Below are positions 33,345 through 45,098 of a stretch of 64,000 bases of DNA, piece after piece; within the stretch, counting starts at the first letter, position 1; every line of letters starts with the position of its first letter. Origin of the DNA: Rhynchopus sp. YZ270_cl-10 (Eukaryota; Euglenozoa; Diplonemea; Diplonemida; Diplonemidae); contig OZ037884.1 of NCBI GenBank assembly GCA_964035575.1, forward strand, positions 930,001 through 994,000, given 5' to 3'. The notes below the pieces were generated by a model. It did no database searches and was not told the DNA's origin. It saw nothing but the letters and a program-made list of their open reading frames with translations. A program made the translations under genes and the position numbers.

Positions 33345-33710
33345 TGGGGGGCGGGCCTCTAAGAGTGACCAGAACTGGCCTCATGAACAAAGTGACCCCG
33401 TCACAGCCAGAACGCGACCCAATTGGTCAAACGCCGAAGGAAAAGGAAACATGCAGCATGGCGAAAGGAAAAAAGTAGCGTACCGTGCGCCTGCGGCGCA
33501 AGATTGCAAGCCACCCATGACATAGTTTGGCTGTAAAATGTGCAATTTTAAGCACAATATTTTGAAATGTTGCGTACCGTGGCTTCGCCAAAACTTTCGT
33601 TCAGCAAAATATGGAAGTAACATTTACGGGAACTGACGATAATGACCAACGACAGTGCCATTTGATGTCAACATTTTTTTAGAAATGTTGCGTACCGTGG
33701 CTTCGCCAGG
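33345..33710 (+). repeat. Inverted-repeat partner of 36080-36300 and diverged hAT-interior sequence
   Basis: 33360-33602 pairs as an inverted copy with 36080-36300: AAAGTGACCCCGTCACAGCC, GTACCGTGCGCCTGCGGCGC and GTTGCGTACCGTGGCTTCGC are common. 33648-33710 is an inverted, diverged copy of the interior of the hAT-like elements (ACCAACGACAGTG, TGTCAACATTT). Both blocks translate to similar peptides (WPHEQSDPVTARTR..), perhaps by chance because they are young copies. Confidence 0.65.
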
Positions 33711-34241
33711 AATCAGTTCTGTTTCGTATTTGCGTTAATTAGTCTTGGTTTCCCATCCCCTCCCTCCCTAGTTCATACGCAAGGGCATCTTCCCTTTCTG
33801 TGCACCGCTTAGTGGTGTCCTTACGTCACTTTTGACCATACTTTTCTTTTCCTCACCCCCACCCCTTTGCTTTAACTTTGCTTGCACACCCCGACCCACC
33901 CGGAGAGGCCCGGGGACGGGATAGTTCACAACCGCCCCTTCTCCTATTTGACTCATTTTTCCCCTTCTTCAACCCCCACCCCCGAAAAACCCCTCTCAAA
34001 AATATGAGGGGAGATGCCCCGCCAACGCACCGACCGGAAAGCTCGGAATGGGTTTTGAAAATATGCGGGGAGATGCCCCGCCAACGTACCGACCGGAAAG
34101 CTCGGAATGGGTTTCCGGGGGTTTTTTACGTGTGGCATTTGTACAGAAAAAAGTCATTGGCACCTCGGCCAAAATCGGGGTTTTTGGCTCAACTTAGAGC
34201 CACCCCTGGTTTTTACCACCTGATTTGCAAAAAACGGCAAA
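33711..34241. other. Gene-free stretch with a 59-bp tandem duplication
   Basis: GGAGATGCCCCGCCAACG occurs twice 59 bp apart (34011-34125), along with CACCGACCGGAAAGCTCGGA. Upstream is C-rich. No gene. Confidence 0.55.
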
Positions 34242-34340
34242 CCCTCCCAACGCCTCCCAACGCCTCCCAACGCCTCCCAACGCCCTCCCAACACCTCCCA
34301 ACGCCTCCCAACACCTCCCAACACCTCCCAACACCCCTCC
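34242..34340 (+). repeat. Minisatellite (CCTCCCAAC[A/G]C)n, left copy
   Basis: About ten units of CCTCCCAACG/CCTCCCAACA. The same minisatellite in the same orientation lies at 35689-35793, so the two bracket the 7-mer/9-mer satellites. Confidence 0.9.
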
Positions 34341-34541
34341 AATTTAGCCCGAATTTTGGGATTTTTTTTTTTTGAGGGTGTTCTGTACCCCCTTCTGGAG
34401 GGGGTTCCAGGGTGGGGTCCCGGTTCCAAGTCAAACAAAAAAATAGTGGCAAAGGCAAAGTGGAAATTTGGGAAAAAAGCGAAAAATGTATTAATTTAGA
34501 CGCCCTCCAAGGGAAAATCCCGACCTCTGGTGCTGTACTGC

Positions 34542-35080
34542 TACTGTGTACTGTGTACTGTGTACTGTGTACTGTGTACTGTGTACTGTGTACTGTGTAC
34601 TGTGTACTGTGTACTGTGTACTGTGTACTGTGTACTGTGTACTGTGTACTGTGTACTGTGTACTGTGTACTGTGTACTGTGTACTGTGTACTGTGTACTG
34701 TGTACTGTGTACTGTGTACTGTGTACTGTGTACTGTGTACTGTGTACTGTGTACTGTGTACTGTGTACTGTGTACTGTGTACTGTGTACTGTGTACTGTG
34801 TACTGTGTACTGTGTACTGTGTACTGTGTACTGTGTACTGTGTACTGTGTACTGTGTACTGTGTACTGTGTACTGTGTACTGTGTACTGTGTACTGTGTA
34901 CTGTGTACTGTGTACTGTGTACTGTGTACTGTGTACTGTGTACTGTGTACTGTGTACTGTGTACTGTGTACTGTGTACTGTGTACTGTGTACTGTGTACT
35001 GTGTACTGTGTACTGTGTACTGTGTACTGTGTACTGTGTACTGTGTACTGTGTACTGTGTACTGTGTACTGCGTACTGTG
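34542..35080 (+). repeat. Heptamer satellite (TACTGTG)77
   Basis: 77 units, all perfect except the 76th (TACTGCG). It generates spurious reading frames in most frames. Followed by CGGAAATTGACCAAAAACGA and a short TACTG doublet. Confidence 0.98.
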
Positions 35081-35127
35081 CGGAAATTGACCAAAAACGA
35101 GAACTGTACTGTACTGTGCAGCTATGG

Positions 35128-35532
35128 TATACTGTGTATACTGTGTATACTGTGTATACTGTGTATACTGTGTATACTGTGTATACTGTGTATACTGTGT
35201 ATACTGTGTATACTGTGTATACTGTGTATACTGTGTATACTGTGTATACTGTGTATACTGTGTATACTGTGTATACTGTGTATACTGTGTATACTGTGTA
35301 TACTGTGTATACTGTGTATACTGTGTATACTGTGTATACTGTGTATACTGTGTATATTGTGTATACTGTGTATACTGTGTATACTGTGTATACTGTGTAT
35401 ACTGTGTATACTGTGTATACTGTGTATACTGTGTATACTGTGTATACTGTGTATACTGTGTATACTGTGTATACTGTGTATACTGTGTATACTGTGTATA
35501 CTGTGTATACTGTGTATACTGTGTATACTGTG
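35128..35532 (+). repeat. Nonamer satellite (TATACTGTG)45
   Basis: 45 units, one variant (TATATTGTG near 35353). Same unit, up to rotation, as the array at 11072-11359. Confidence 0.98.
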
Positions 35533-35560
35533 CGTGAGAAAATTGATCACGTATGTACTC

Positions 35561-35657
35561 AGAACTTGTCCATTTCGGCAAATTGACCCCACCACAGCGA
35601 GGACGGATTCCGGAAATGACAATGCAGGTGTTTAAAAAACTTCACCAACGAGAAAAA
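35561..35657 (+). repeat. Copy of the interior of the 8951-9420 MITE
   Basis: AACTTGTCCATTTCGGCAAA, GACGGATTCCGGAAATG and CTTCACCAACGA occur in the same order at 9239-9335. The MITE ends are not present here, so only the interior is shared. Confidence 0.8.
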
Positions 35658-35688
35658 GGCTCACGCCGGTGGGAAAAAAAGTGCCTCA

Positions 35689-35793
35689 CCTCCCAACGCC
35701 CGCCAACACCCCCCAACGCCCCCCAACACCTCCCAACACCTCCCAACACCTCCCAACGCCTCCCAACACCTCCCAACACCTCCCAACACCCAG
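35689..35793 (+). repeat. Minisatellite (CCTCCCAAC[A/G]C)n, right copy
   Basis: Ten or so units, matching 34242-34340 in unit and orientation. Confidence 0.9.
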
Positions 35794-36597
35794 CTAATTC
35801 AGGTGGTTTTACAAACAGAGATGGAGATAGATTTGGGATTTTCAAAAAAGACCCGGTCTGACCCGGTTTGAGCTTTTTGGGGTCAAAAAAAATTTTTTCG
35901 CGCTGCGCGCGAAAATGACACTGGCACATGCGACCTGGTTGATACACTTCTTTGGCGGGGAACTTGCGCAACAGCGCTTGTGCCGGAGTAGGGTCCATGT
36001 TCCCCCTTTGTTCAGCACACCGAACTTCACGCACTCGGCGAAAGTGGATTTCTCGGCGGTCATGGCCCCAAAGGTTCCTGGCGAAGCCACGGTACGCAAC
36101 ATTTCAAAAAAATTGCGCTTAAAATTGTACATTTTGGGGTGGGTTGCAAGCTTGCGCCGCAGGCGCACGGTACGCTACTTTTATTATTTCGCCATGCTGC
36201 ATGCTTCCTTTTGCTTCGGCGTTTGACCAATTGAGTCGCGTTCTGGCTGTGACGGGGTCACTTTGTTCATGAGGCCATTTCTGGTCACTCTCAGAGGCTC
36301 GTGTGAGGTACCAAAAAAAAATCGATTTTCTCCCAAAATTCCAAATCCCATTTTTTTTTTTGACCCGGTTTTGAAACCGGGTCAGTAGACGCACCTCCAC
36401 CCCTGTTTACAAATGATTGGATTGGACATTCTCTCTATGCACCTCATGTTTTGCCTGAAATTTGGTTTTAACACCCACCAAAAGCACCATCAAATTTCAG
36501 GGAAAATCAGGTGGTTTTATGTACAACGTTTCTTTGATTTTCCTACAGTAATGGGGTCATTGTACTCCCTTTTATGATTTTTTTTTGTTTTTTTTGT
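35794..36597. other. Gene-free stretch; contains inverted copy of 33.4-33.6 kb
   Basis: 36080-36300 is the inverted partner of 33360-33602. The word GCGAAGCCACGGTACGCAAC (about 36084) is also found inside both hAT-like elements, which suggests an older relative of them. No gene. Confidence 0.55.
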
Positions 36598-37336
36598 CAG
36601 TGTTTCCCAGCATCTCACCTAACTCTGAAAATAGGTGAGATTTTGCGGTTTTGCGGGTTTTTGTATAGGTGTGGCGAGCCCGGGCGCGCTTCGCGCGCCC
36701 GGGTCCCCACCTTAGCTCAAGTTGGGGGCCTCCGGCGGAATATGAGAATTTCTCGGAGTTCGGCACTTCATTGATATTTGCACCAGGCACACGTGGTACA
36801 CGAATTATCAGTAACCTCAGTACATTTACAAAATAAACGGCAGTCATGGCAGGCATAGCACCCAAGCGAAGCCACGGTACGCAACATTTCTAAAAATTGT
36901 TGACATAAATGTCACTGTCGTTGGAAGATTGGGGGGTCAGCTTGTTTTTGTGCCCAAAATTTCTCAGCACTGCTGACCAGGGACATTGGGAACATAGGGA
37001 TTTTTGCGGAGCAAAAAAAAAATCAAACAAATGGCGCCGCAGGCGAAAAAAAATTAGGGTACAGTGTAAAAATCTATCTTTTTACAGCACATAGTCACAC
37101 ACCTAACCCATTTTTGCGGAGCAAAAAAGGGAAAATGGCGCCGCAGGCAAAAAAAAATTGAGGTACAGCCTGGATGGTGCGGTCAGCAACCCAGTTCCCC
37201 ATGGTACTCACGTGGTTCAACCATGATTTTTTTTTTTTTTCTTTTTTTCCTGCAGGTGAGATTTCTCACCTCACCTTTTTTTTTTTTTTTTTTTTGTGAG
37301 ATTTCTCACCCCAAAATCTCACCGTGGGAAACACTG
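36598..37336. mobile_element. hAT-like non-autonomous DNA transposon, copy 1
   Basis: Begins CAGTGTTTCCCA and ends TGGGAAACACTG, ends typical of hAT elements. An 8-bp target duplication TTTTTTGT flanks it on both sides (36590-36597 and 37337-37344), as hAT transposases make. Subterminal words AGGTGAGATTT/AAATCTCACC repeat. 739 bp, no transposase frame, so it must have been moved in trans. Confidence 0.93.
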
Positions 37337-37629
37337 TTTTTTGTTTTGTTCCGAATAAGGTTGAGCAAAAACCGCAAAAAAAGGGATGATTTTGTGATCT
37401 GTATGATTCCCTTTCCCCCCTTTTTTTCAATGCATGTTTGCGTTCAACTTCTTTTTTTCATTTCTTCTCTCTTTCTCGCGCTTGACACTGATGTCCTCAA
37501 GCGATAACGATATAAAAAAACAAAAGTAGGAGACGAAAGTAGGTAATGTCTACGCTGCCATTTCTTTTTGAATGGCTGACCGATTTATTTTCTCTCTCTT
37601 TTTGCTTTCTTTTTTTTTTTGGTGTTACC
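37337..37629. other. Spacer between the two hAT-like elements
   Basis: Unique AT-rich sequence; no gene or repeat recognised beyond T-runs. Confidence 0.5.
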
Positions 37630-38372
37630 CAGTGTTTCCCAGCATCTCACCTAACTCTGAAAATAGGTGAGATTTTGCGGTTTTGCGGGTTTTTGCATAG
37701 GTGTGGCGAGCCCGGGCGCGCTTCGCGCGCCCGGGTCCCCACCTTAGCTCAAGTTGGGGGCCTCCGGCGGAATGTGAGAATTTCTCGGAGTTCGGCACTT
37801 CATTGATATTTGCACCAGGCACACGTGGTATACGAATTATCAGTAAACTCAGTACATTTACAAAATTAAAAATAAACGGCAGTCATGGCAGGCATGGCAC
37901 CCAAGCGAAGCCACGGTACGCGACATTTCTAAAAATTGTTGACATAAATGTCACTGTCGTTGGAAGATTGGGGGGTCAGCTTGTTTTTGTGCCCAAAATT
38001 TTTTCAGCACTGCTGACCAGGGACATTGGGAACATAGGGATTTTTGCGGAGCAAAAAAAAATCAAACAAATGGCGCCGCAGGCGAAAAAAAATTAGGGTA
38101 CAGTGTAAAAATCTATCTTTTTACAGCACATAGTCACACACCCAACCCTTTTTTGCGGAGCAAAAAAGGGAAAATGGCGCCGCAGGCAAAAAAAAATTGA
38201 GGTACAGCCTGGATGGTGCGGTCAGCAACCCAGTTCCATGGTACTCACGTGGTTCAACCATGATTTTTTTTTTTTTTTTTTTCCCCGCAGGTGAGATTTC
38301 TCACCTCACTTTTTTTTTTTTTTTTTTTTTTGTGAGATTTCTCACCCCAAAATCTCACCGTGGGAAACACTG
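37630..38372. mobile_element. hAT-like non-autonomous DNA transposon, copy 2
   Basis: 743 bp, same termini CAGTGTTTCCCA/TGGGAAACACTG, near-identical to copy 1 apart from small indels and T-run lengths. Perfect 8-bp target duplication GTGTTACC (37622-37629 and 38373-38380). Same orientation as copy 1, 294 bp away. Confidence 0.94.
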
Positions 38373-38893
38373 GTGTTACCATGCTTTCTTGTTTTGGTAT
38401 CAGGGGACCTCATGTCAGGTACACCCATCCTACAGGAACTAATCCGAGACATAACACACATTCACAAAGGCCGCAACTTAATGAGGACATGAGCACATCA
38501 GACTTCCGCGCCTTGATGTGGATACGTATCCTCAGCAGTCTGCCTTTTTGCTAACGCACCACACAAAGACAAGGTAGGTGCGACCTAACGTCCTACTACC
38601 AAGTTTCCGCAAGGACCCGAAGGAATGATATTGGTTTTAGCTCATCTAGACTGCAAGAAGACGACAGAATTTTATTTTTTTGACATTTTTTTTTAATAAA
38701 GAAACCGGGGACCCCCCTCTTCCTTTTGGCTGTAGAGACCTACGTGCAAACGATAAAAATTGGTGCTTTGTCTTTCCCTTTTGCCAAGTAAAGTAATCAC
38801 TTAAAATCGTTTGTCTTGGATCTCCGGTTCAATCGGTAGGGAGAAGTGGAGGAAGGGGTATAAAAATATGTGTCGAGTTGCACCTTGTCACTC

Positions 38894-38930
<37 letters not shown>

Positions 38931-40132
38931 TGCAAAAATCACATTCTAATTTCTTGACAAAATCGAAAACGCGAAAGTGTGCGCCTGTAAAAAAATTTTG
39001 TTGCGCAAGTGCGCGAAGTACACGAAACCCCATATTTTCTCTTGTTTTTTTCTTTTGCGTCTTCAGAAGATATGCACGAGAAGCATATTCATTTTTGAAA
39101 CATTTCTTTTGTTTTAGTTTTTATATCTCCCATTCGAAAAGCAATTGCTTTTTACAGTAAGACACATTTCATCTTTTCGAATATTTTCTTTACATCTTCT
39201 GTTGTTGGCCGCAGGGCACTTGCACTTTCATCCAGCTGGCATCGTACGTGGGTCAGCGGGAGGTGCCTGCATCAATAACCTCACTTTCTTTTTTCAATTT
39301 TTTGTTTTGTTTCAATAGACTGTGGTGATTTTTGGGTGTCAAACGAACGGAAAGCAAACACGAAACCCCTCTGGTTCTTGTAGTCTTTTCCCCGGTTTTT
39401 GAGCAAACAAAAAAACCGAGTCTTTTTATCCACGCCTCCACAAGGCTTATGTTCATCTTCACACACTCACAAAGCTTTTTCTTTCTTTGTTTAAATAATT
39501 GATAATGTGCAGGCACCTCGCATGTTTCGTGCGAGCTCCACGCAGCCGCACGCTCGCTAATCTCTCGTTTTTGTGGATACCGTAACGTTTTTTTTTAAAT
39601 ACCAACAGGCAGCAATACTAACGTGATCACATCTTACAGGTGGTCCATATTACCATCCATAAAGTGGCAGTGGTACAGCAGTCACTAATTAAGAGCGGGT
39701 TTTACATACCTTACTGGTGTCTGACCTGATCAACAAGGGCGTCGACACACCAGTGGCCCTTGCATTGCACTGCGCAGGGGATACTGGTGGCACTAGCTTC
39801 GGCTGGCTTGCACAGTGAAATTTTTGACAGCTCCAATCCCAAACAGTGCTGTAATAAATGGCCACGTAGTGACCACGTGTAGTATGGACCCGGCCGGTAT
39901 CTTTTTTTTGGGTCAAAACCGGATTGACCCCCTCCTCTGTCCTCCTGCACCCTGATGCACAATGAAACAAACATTGTGTGCATGAGCATGTATGCCCCCC
40001 TCTCTGTCCGTTCCCCCTTTTAAACTAAAAACGCCCCCAGACACGACAGCCCATGCCGTTTTTTTCTTCTTCCTCTTTTTGTGAAATATACTGTCCAAGA
40101 AAACTGGCGAGCGATTTTGGGACCTTTTTTTC

Positions 40133-40176
40133 TTTTTTTTGAAAACTTGGTTGTATTAGTGGACACCCGAGGAGTG
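40133..40176 (-). repeat. Short interspersed repeat, family S2 (inverted)
   Basis: Minus strand reads ACTCCTCGGGTGTCC, then ACTAATACAACCAAGTTTTC. See 51359-51410 for the family. Confidence 0.6.
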
Positions 40177-41753
40177 CGTTTCACTTTTTTTTTTTGTACG
40201 CCTAAACAATATTTGGACTACTGTAGTATACACGGAGGGGGGGATACACACATCTTTTGTTATTTGCTTGCTGTGATTTAGTCTGGCGCAAGGGTGTGGT
40301 TTTGCAATATTCCCCTGGAGGTGAGATTACTCATCTCGAAAGAAAAAGAGAAAAAAAAAGGTAAAAAGGCTTCCGGCCAAGATTTTTTTTTTTAAAGTGT
40401 GGGCACAGTAGACAAAAAAACGTAGCGGTTGTGTTTGGGGGATATCCTCAAACACTGTCAAAAAAATACACAAAAATTGTAAAAAACGAAATCATTCAAA
40501 TGAATAAGATAGCGAGAAAGAACCTGTCTTATGCAGACTACACTAAACTTTTAAAAAAAAGCCTGATTATCAAATTCCAAACATTCGTCATTTGTACTGC
40601 TTCGTCATTATAGACGCAGTTGTGGTTGGATGTTAATGAGTTTTGATTTTGATATTTTTTTTTGTACATTTTAAACATATTCGGAACAACTGAACGCAAA
40701 TTACAGCAAATTCACTTAAAAATTCTTGGTGCTTTTCGGAAATCAACGATCTGTCAACGACCTGTCAAATATCGACCCTTCGTGAAGCACCACTTCATAT
40801 TTCATTGTCACTTTGATTGATTGTGCTCTTTTTTTTTTTTTTGTTCTTGCCACCCGCAAGCAAAAGGCACTCTCCACATTGTGCACCACCACCCCTCACC
40901 CCAGGGTCTCCTCCCTTCCATTAGTGTGTGTATGCTACAGCGTTGTTGTCCTACAACTGGCTAGTCCTGTTCAGTAAGGTGTTGGAGCATAAGACCATAC
41001 AGGCAAAGAGTATTATTAGGGAGCACCCTCCCCTTTTGGTTGCAAGTTTTTTCTCAATTTTCTCTTCCATTTTGGATGGTGTTTTTTTTGATAAAATATT
41101 TAGTGGATTAGCGCTCGTTACCGGGTACAGGGAATTACCGGGGAGTTGTAAATTTTTTATTTACCAAGTATTACCGTGTATTACCGGGGAAACGGGTGTC
41201 GTCTGTGACTGAAAGTTTTTGTCAACGGAAGTTGCGCATCTCCCACCTGAGCAACAGCTTCCACATAACTGTTTGTTTTTCTCTCTCTCTCTCTCTTATG
41301 CCTTTGTGCCTTTGGGTTATACATCGACCAGAAGGTACCGTGAAATACAAATTTATAAGAGTGTTTGGGGCTTGCACTATAGTAGTACTGCCGTTTTGGT
41401 GAGCCGATACAGAGGAAAAGAATATTTGGAAAAGAGAAAAAGAAAAAAAGGTAAATCGTCCCGTAACAAGGCAACTGTCGTTGTACCGTTTTCCACAAAA
41501 CGGTAAACCCCTTCCCCTATAGCACTTTTTTTTTTTGTTATGTACAGTGTCGCGAGAGGGCGTTGTACTGTATTTATTTCAATTTTGTGCTCTTTTTCTT
41601 GAGATTTCTTGAGGCTCGGTTCAAGAGGCTTATTAGCTCATCTTACTAACCATTTTTTTGACGTTTTTTAATTCCCCCCCTCAAATGGAAAGATTGCTTT
41701 GTCCCTGCAAGGAATCGGAGCCAGACGGAATATACACGGCGCCTTATGTCAGC

Positions 41754-41955
41754 GTGACATGTCATAATGACATGTGGTACGTGTTGGTACGTGTCACAGA
41801 ACACACTTTTCCATGGGTTTTGGTTGTTATTACCCCCCTAAGGCCCTCTCCTTGGGAAAAGGTGATCAACAAACCTTAGAAAAAGTGTGTGTTTGTGTCT
41901 GTACAAAGAATGCCACGTACCAATGTCATGTCATTATGATATGTACACATGTCAT
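41754..41955. repeat. MITE-like imperfect palindrome (about 200 bp)
   Basis: The left arm GACATGTCATAATGACATGT plus GGTACGTG and CACAGAACACACTTTTCC is mirrored by GAAAAAGTGTGTGTTTGTGT, CCACGTACC and ATGTCATGTCATTATGATAT. No coding capacity; no clear target duplication. Confidence 0.55.
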
Positions 41956-42062
41956 CGTTTTTACTATGTCATATGACATGAGGCGTGTAACAATTTTCAG
42001 TACCTTCCCCCCCGCCCTTAAAATGCCCCCTTAAACATGCAATCTGCTTATACATCTTTTGC

Positions 42063-42128
42063 AGCTATGGTGTTCCCGAATATCTGTCAAGGACATGTCA
42101 ATATAGGCCCCCTCCGGAACACCAAGCT
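42063..42128. repeat. 66-bp imperfect palindrome
   Basis: AGCTATGGTGTTCC pairs with GGAACACCAAGCT; inner ATAT/GTC arms are imperfect. Confidence 0.55.
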
Positions 42129-43007
42129 AGCTGTATAAAATAAAATAAAAATGCTTTTTTTTCGGGGCGGAAAAAAAAAAACATAAAACGAGCACAACAG
42201 AGAGAACCAACCAATTTTTTTCTTCAAAATATTACCCACCCCCTACCCACCCCCCTTTAAGGCAGCGGGCATATTAAGGTCAAAAGCCCCTGCCAAAAGT
42301 GTAATTGCCCTAAACACCTTGGGGGGTCGGAATGGATGCAGGGATTTTTCCTGTTTGGAACCGCACCAATGTATTTATTGCGGTATCTATCGTAATGCTA
42401 AATTTTCGTTTTTCTTTTTCTATTTATTTTTTTTCCCTCTGGTTCGCTGTGGTACAAAAAAATGCAAACAGATGCTACAGTGGTTTCCACCTTCCCCCCC
42501 TTTCCCTTCTGTGATCAACCCGATTGGATGTTCTTTGTTGCTTTTTCTTTAGATCTAAAGAAGTGATTAGTGACACACATATTTCCATTGTTTCCTTTTT
42601 TGTCTTTCGCCTCCCTTTCTTTTTTTAGTGTTCACGAGCGGGGCGTTCGTATTCTCAAGATCTATTTTTTTTTTCTTCTTTTCGGAGGGTGACTAAACAA
42701 CCCCTTTTATCTGAGGCTGAATGCATCATTTCCCATTTTTTTCATCAGGAAAAAAATAGGGAATATAATGTCTTTCCTCCTCCTCCTCCTCCCCCTCCTC
42801 CCCTTCCCCTCTTCTTTACGTCAGTGCGTACACTATGTTCGCCTCCTATCTACTGCCTAGCCAATTCAAAAAAAAATTTTTTTTTGGGGAAATATTCTTT
42901 GAAACATAAAACGGGCCGTTTTTCTTGAAGCTCGATCACTAGGTGAATGTCTTGGCTCTGGACAGGGTGATGGTCGAAACTACAAAAAATTAAGTAAATA
43001 AAACTAC

Positions 43008-43074
43008 AGTGGAGATTGCACAACTGTGGCAACACTACCAAGGAAAACTACACTACTCCAACAATTTATCAAAA
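43008..43074 (+). repeat. Short interspersed repeat, family S1
   Basis: AGTGGAGATTGCACAACTGT to CTCCAACAATTTATCAAAAA. Confidence 0.75.
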
Positions 43075-43667
43075 ATAAAAGCCTAGCAAATAAACGCAGC
43101 GTCATGCCCCCCTTCTCGCTCTGAAATCACATCAAAGTAAATAAGAATCCAACGTTCTCATTGGTTTCCAGTACCGTGTATGCTTGCCGTTTTTTTCTCT
43201 TCTTTTGGCAAATGCCCCCCCGTCATAAGAAAATAAAACAGCAGAACAAACGCCCCCAAAAAAAAAAACAGCAAAAAACAAAAACAAAACAAGAGCACAA
43301 AAACAAAGTAACAACCAACCCATTTTCAAACCCCCCTTTTCAACACACCCATTGGCTTCGTGGTCTGGGTAGCATGAGTCTCGCTTCGGTGCGCAAGGTC
43401 TCTCGAAGGGTTTCTTTCCTCCCTGCTGATCCCCCTCTGTTTTGGACTGTGCTGCTCGGGGAAAACCCACGCCTTTCAACACACACATACCGTTTTTTGG
43501 GCCATATTCTGCGCAAGAATTATAAGAATAAACTTCAGAATATTACCCTTATTGCCGTCTCTAACTCCAAAGGGGTGGAGCGGGGGTTCCGGAGGTCCGG
43601 GGGACTTCCCTTTTTTGTTACAAACTGGAGCTTCTGTTGGCATTGGCGAGACTCACCCTTTTTTTTG

Positions 43668-43726
43668 CCACTTTTTTTTTTTTCAAACACCCCCCCCCCC
43701 CCCCCCCTGCAAGATATTACAACACA
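43668..43726 (+). promoter_or_regulatory. Pyrimidine tract and short leader of the CCCH gene
   Basis: A T-run, then about 17 C residues ending CTGCAAG, then ATATTACAACACA directly before the ATG. This has the look of a polypyrimidine tract plus AG acceptor, as used for spliced-leader addition in Euglenozoa. Inferred from pattern only. Confidence 0.35.
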
Positions 43727-44173
43727 ATGTACGGATACGGCGTCCCCGGAATGCAGGTGCAGATGGGTGGTGGGATGCCTGCCATGGGTGGTGGTATGCC
43801 CCCGATGGGTCACATGGGTGGTCAGATGGGAGGCATGGGGGCGCCGATGGGGGGTCAGATGAACGGACAGATGGGGGGCATGCCAATGGGAGGAATGCAG
43901 AGACCATTTGCCGGGGCGCCAGGGGCTGTGGGTGGTGGTGGTGGTGGTGGCGCAGCGCCAGGCGGTGCTGTCGACGGCGCCCAGGGACCTCCCCGTGAGC
44001 GTCCCCCATGCTCATTCTTCAACGCCCCCAAGGGATGCAGAAACAGCGACAAATGCCCGTTCCCACACATCAAGGGATACGTCAAGAAGTCTGACATCCC
44101 CTGCAGAAGCTGGTCCTCCGGAACCTGCACCTTCGGAGATAACTGCCGTTTCGTGCATGCTGAGAAGCAGTGA
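43727..44173 (+). CDS. Two-finger CCCH zinc-finger protein
   Basis: Predicted 148 aa. Residues 1-60 are Met/Gly/Pro-rich with MGG and MPMGG repeats; then a poly-Gly/Ala linker; then two CCCH fingers near the C terminus: CSFFNAPKGCRNSDKCPFPH (C-x8-C-x5-C-x3-H) and CRSWSSGTCTFGDNCRFVH (C-x7-C-x5-C-x3-H). CCCH fingers of this type usually bind single-stranded RNA; in trypanosomatids small CCCH proteins control mRNA fate. The frame is open upstream to 43637, but that part is the T/C tract; the start at 43727 follows TATTACAACACA. The exact RNA target is unknown. Confidence 0.88.
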   Translation: MYGYGVPGMQVQMGGGMPAMGGGMPPMGHMGGQMGGMGAPMGGQMNGQMGGMPMGGMQRPFAGAPGAVGGGGGGGAAPGGAVDGAQGPPRERPPCSFFNAPKGCRNSDKCPFPHIKGYVKKSDIPCRSWSSGTCTFGDNCRFVHAEKQ

Positions 44174-45015
44174 AATGGTGGAGTGTCTACACTACAGTTT
44201 TAAAAGGGAAATGGTTTTAGTGGGGTGGGGTGAGAAATAATAAATGATAAAAAAAATAAGAGAACGATCTGGTTCTCGCAGTTTGATATTGTAAAGTAAA
44301 CAAAATGGTGCGAAAAAAAAGTTGTTGCATCGTGGCAGCTACACTAAACCAAAAAAAAAAACAGATTTATCAAATAATATTAAAAAAAAGTGAAACACGC
44401 GATTCGAATCAAAACTTCAGGGACATCTGAAAGTTCCTGTTCTTCATCCTCCCCCTATTTGTTCTCTCCCCCCCTCAGAAACACTAATAATAATTGCGTT
44501 TTTTTTTTCCTGAGAAAAAAAATATATGCAGGAGGCATCAATACTATCAACAATCCTTTCAAGGGCCCCCGAATTATCCCCGGGTTTTGCAAAGGGATGT
44601 GGGAGACGTCCTGAAGGTGTCTTAGGATCAAAAAAAGGGGTACCAAAAAAAATTATCCCCACCTCCAAACCAGAACTGAGCAGGGATTCGCGAGACTGTT
44701 TTCCCCCCCTCCGCATTTTGGAGGGGTGGAAAATGGCTTCGTTTCCCCAAAAAGCCAACAACCACCTGCTGTTTCAACCTCCCCCCCCCTGAGTGCCCCT
44801 CAAATTATTCAAAAATTAAAAAAACTAAATCAGTATATGGAAGTAAAACAGATGCCCTCCCATGACCACCTGATGTTTTTGAACTTTGTCTCTCTCCACT
44901 ACAACTTATTGAATATTGAAGTGCCCCTTGGGCCCGCTCAGATGTAAGCGGGTGTGTTTGCACTTTTCAGCTTCTCTGATCTTTCTTCTCATATCAGATG
45001 TAAACAAAATGGCTT

Positions 45016-45098
45016 GTAGGACTGCATGGTTGGGGTGTCCACCCCCCCGGTACAGCCGGGTCATACCAAGGTACACTGTTCATGAGAGGGCTATTTTA
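45016..45098 (+). repeat. Interspersed repeat S3b
   Basis: GGACTGCATGGTTGGGGTGT, CCCCGGTACAGCC, then AAGGTACACTGTTCATGAGA and GGGCT. Sister copies: 22500-22590, 26324-26412 and a diverged one at 52618-52712. The 3' word CACTGTTCACGAGAGGGCTT resembles the loop of hairpin family H. Confidence 0.7.

Larger units (their letters stand above)
38373..43726. other. 5.3-kb gene-free region
   Basis: I see no supportable gene. Contents: a 30-odd-base T-run near 38900; hairpin H near 39066-39105; the motif GCTGGCATCGTACGTGGGTC near 39233; an inverted S2 repeat at 40133-40176; palindromes at 41754-41955 and 42063-42128; a (TCC)n run near 42778; an S1 repeat at 43008-43074. A GC-richer island at about 39690-39850 has an open + frame (SDLINKGVDTPVALALH..) too short to call. 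Confidence 0.5.

Noticed and set aside
33154-33525. + strand frame with WPHEQSDPVTARTR, repeated on the minus strand at 36.1-36.4 kb
   Set aside because: Similarity is explained by the inverted DNA repeat; no start-stop gene and no known family.
34213-35635. Reading frames up to about 400 residues (CTVYCVL, QYT, SIH repeats)
   Set aside because: Same artefact from the 7-mer and 9-mer arrays.
43161-43862. + strand frame of 233 residues overlapping the CCCH gene leader
   Set aside because: Low complexity from A/C/T runs; the CCCH frame has two exact finger motifs and a good start context.
44390-44410. GATTCGAATC as a possible tRNA T-arm
   Set aside because: No acceptor, D or anticodon stems fit around it.
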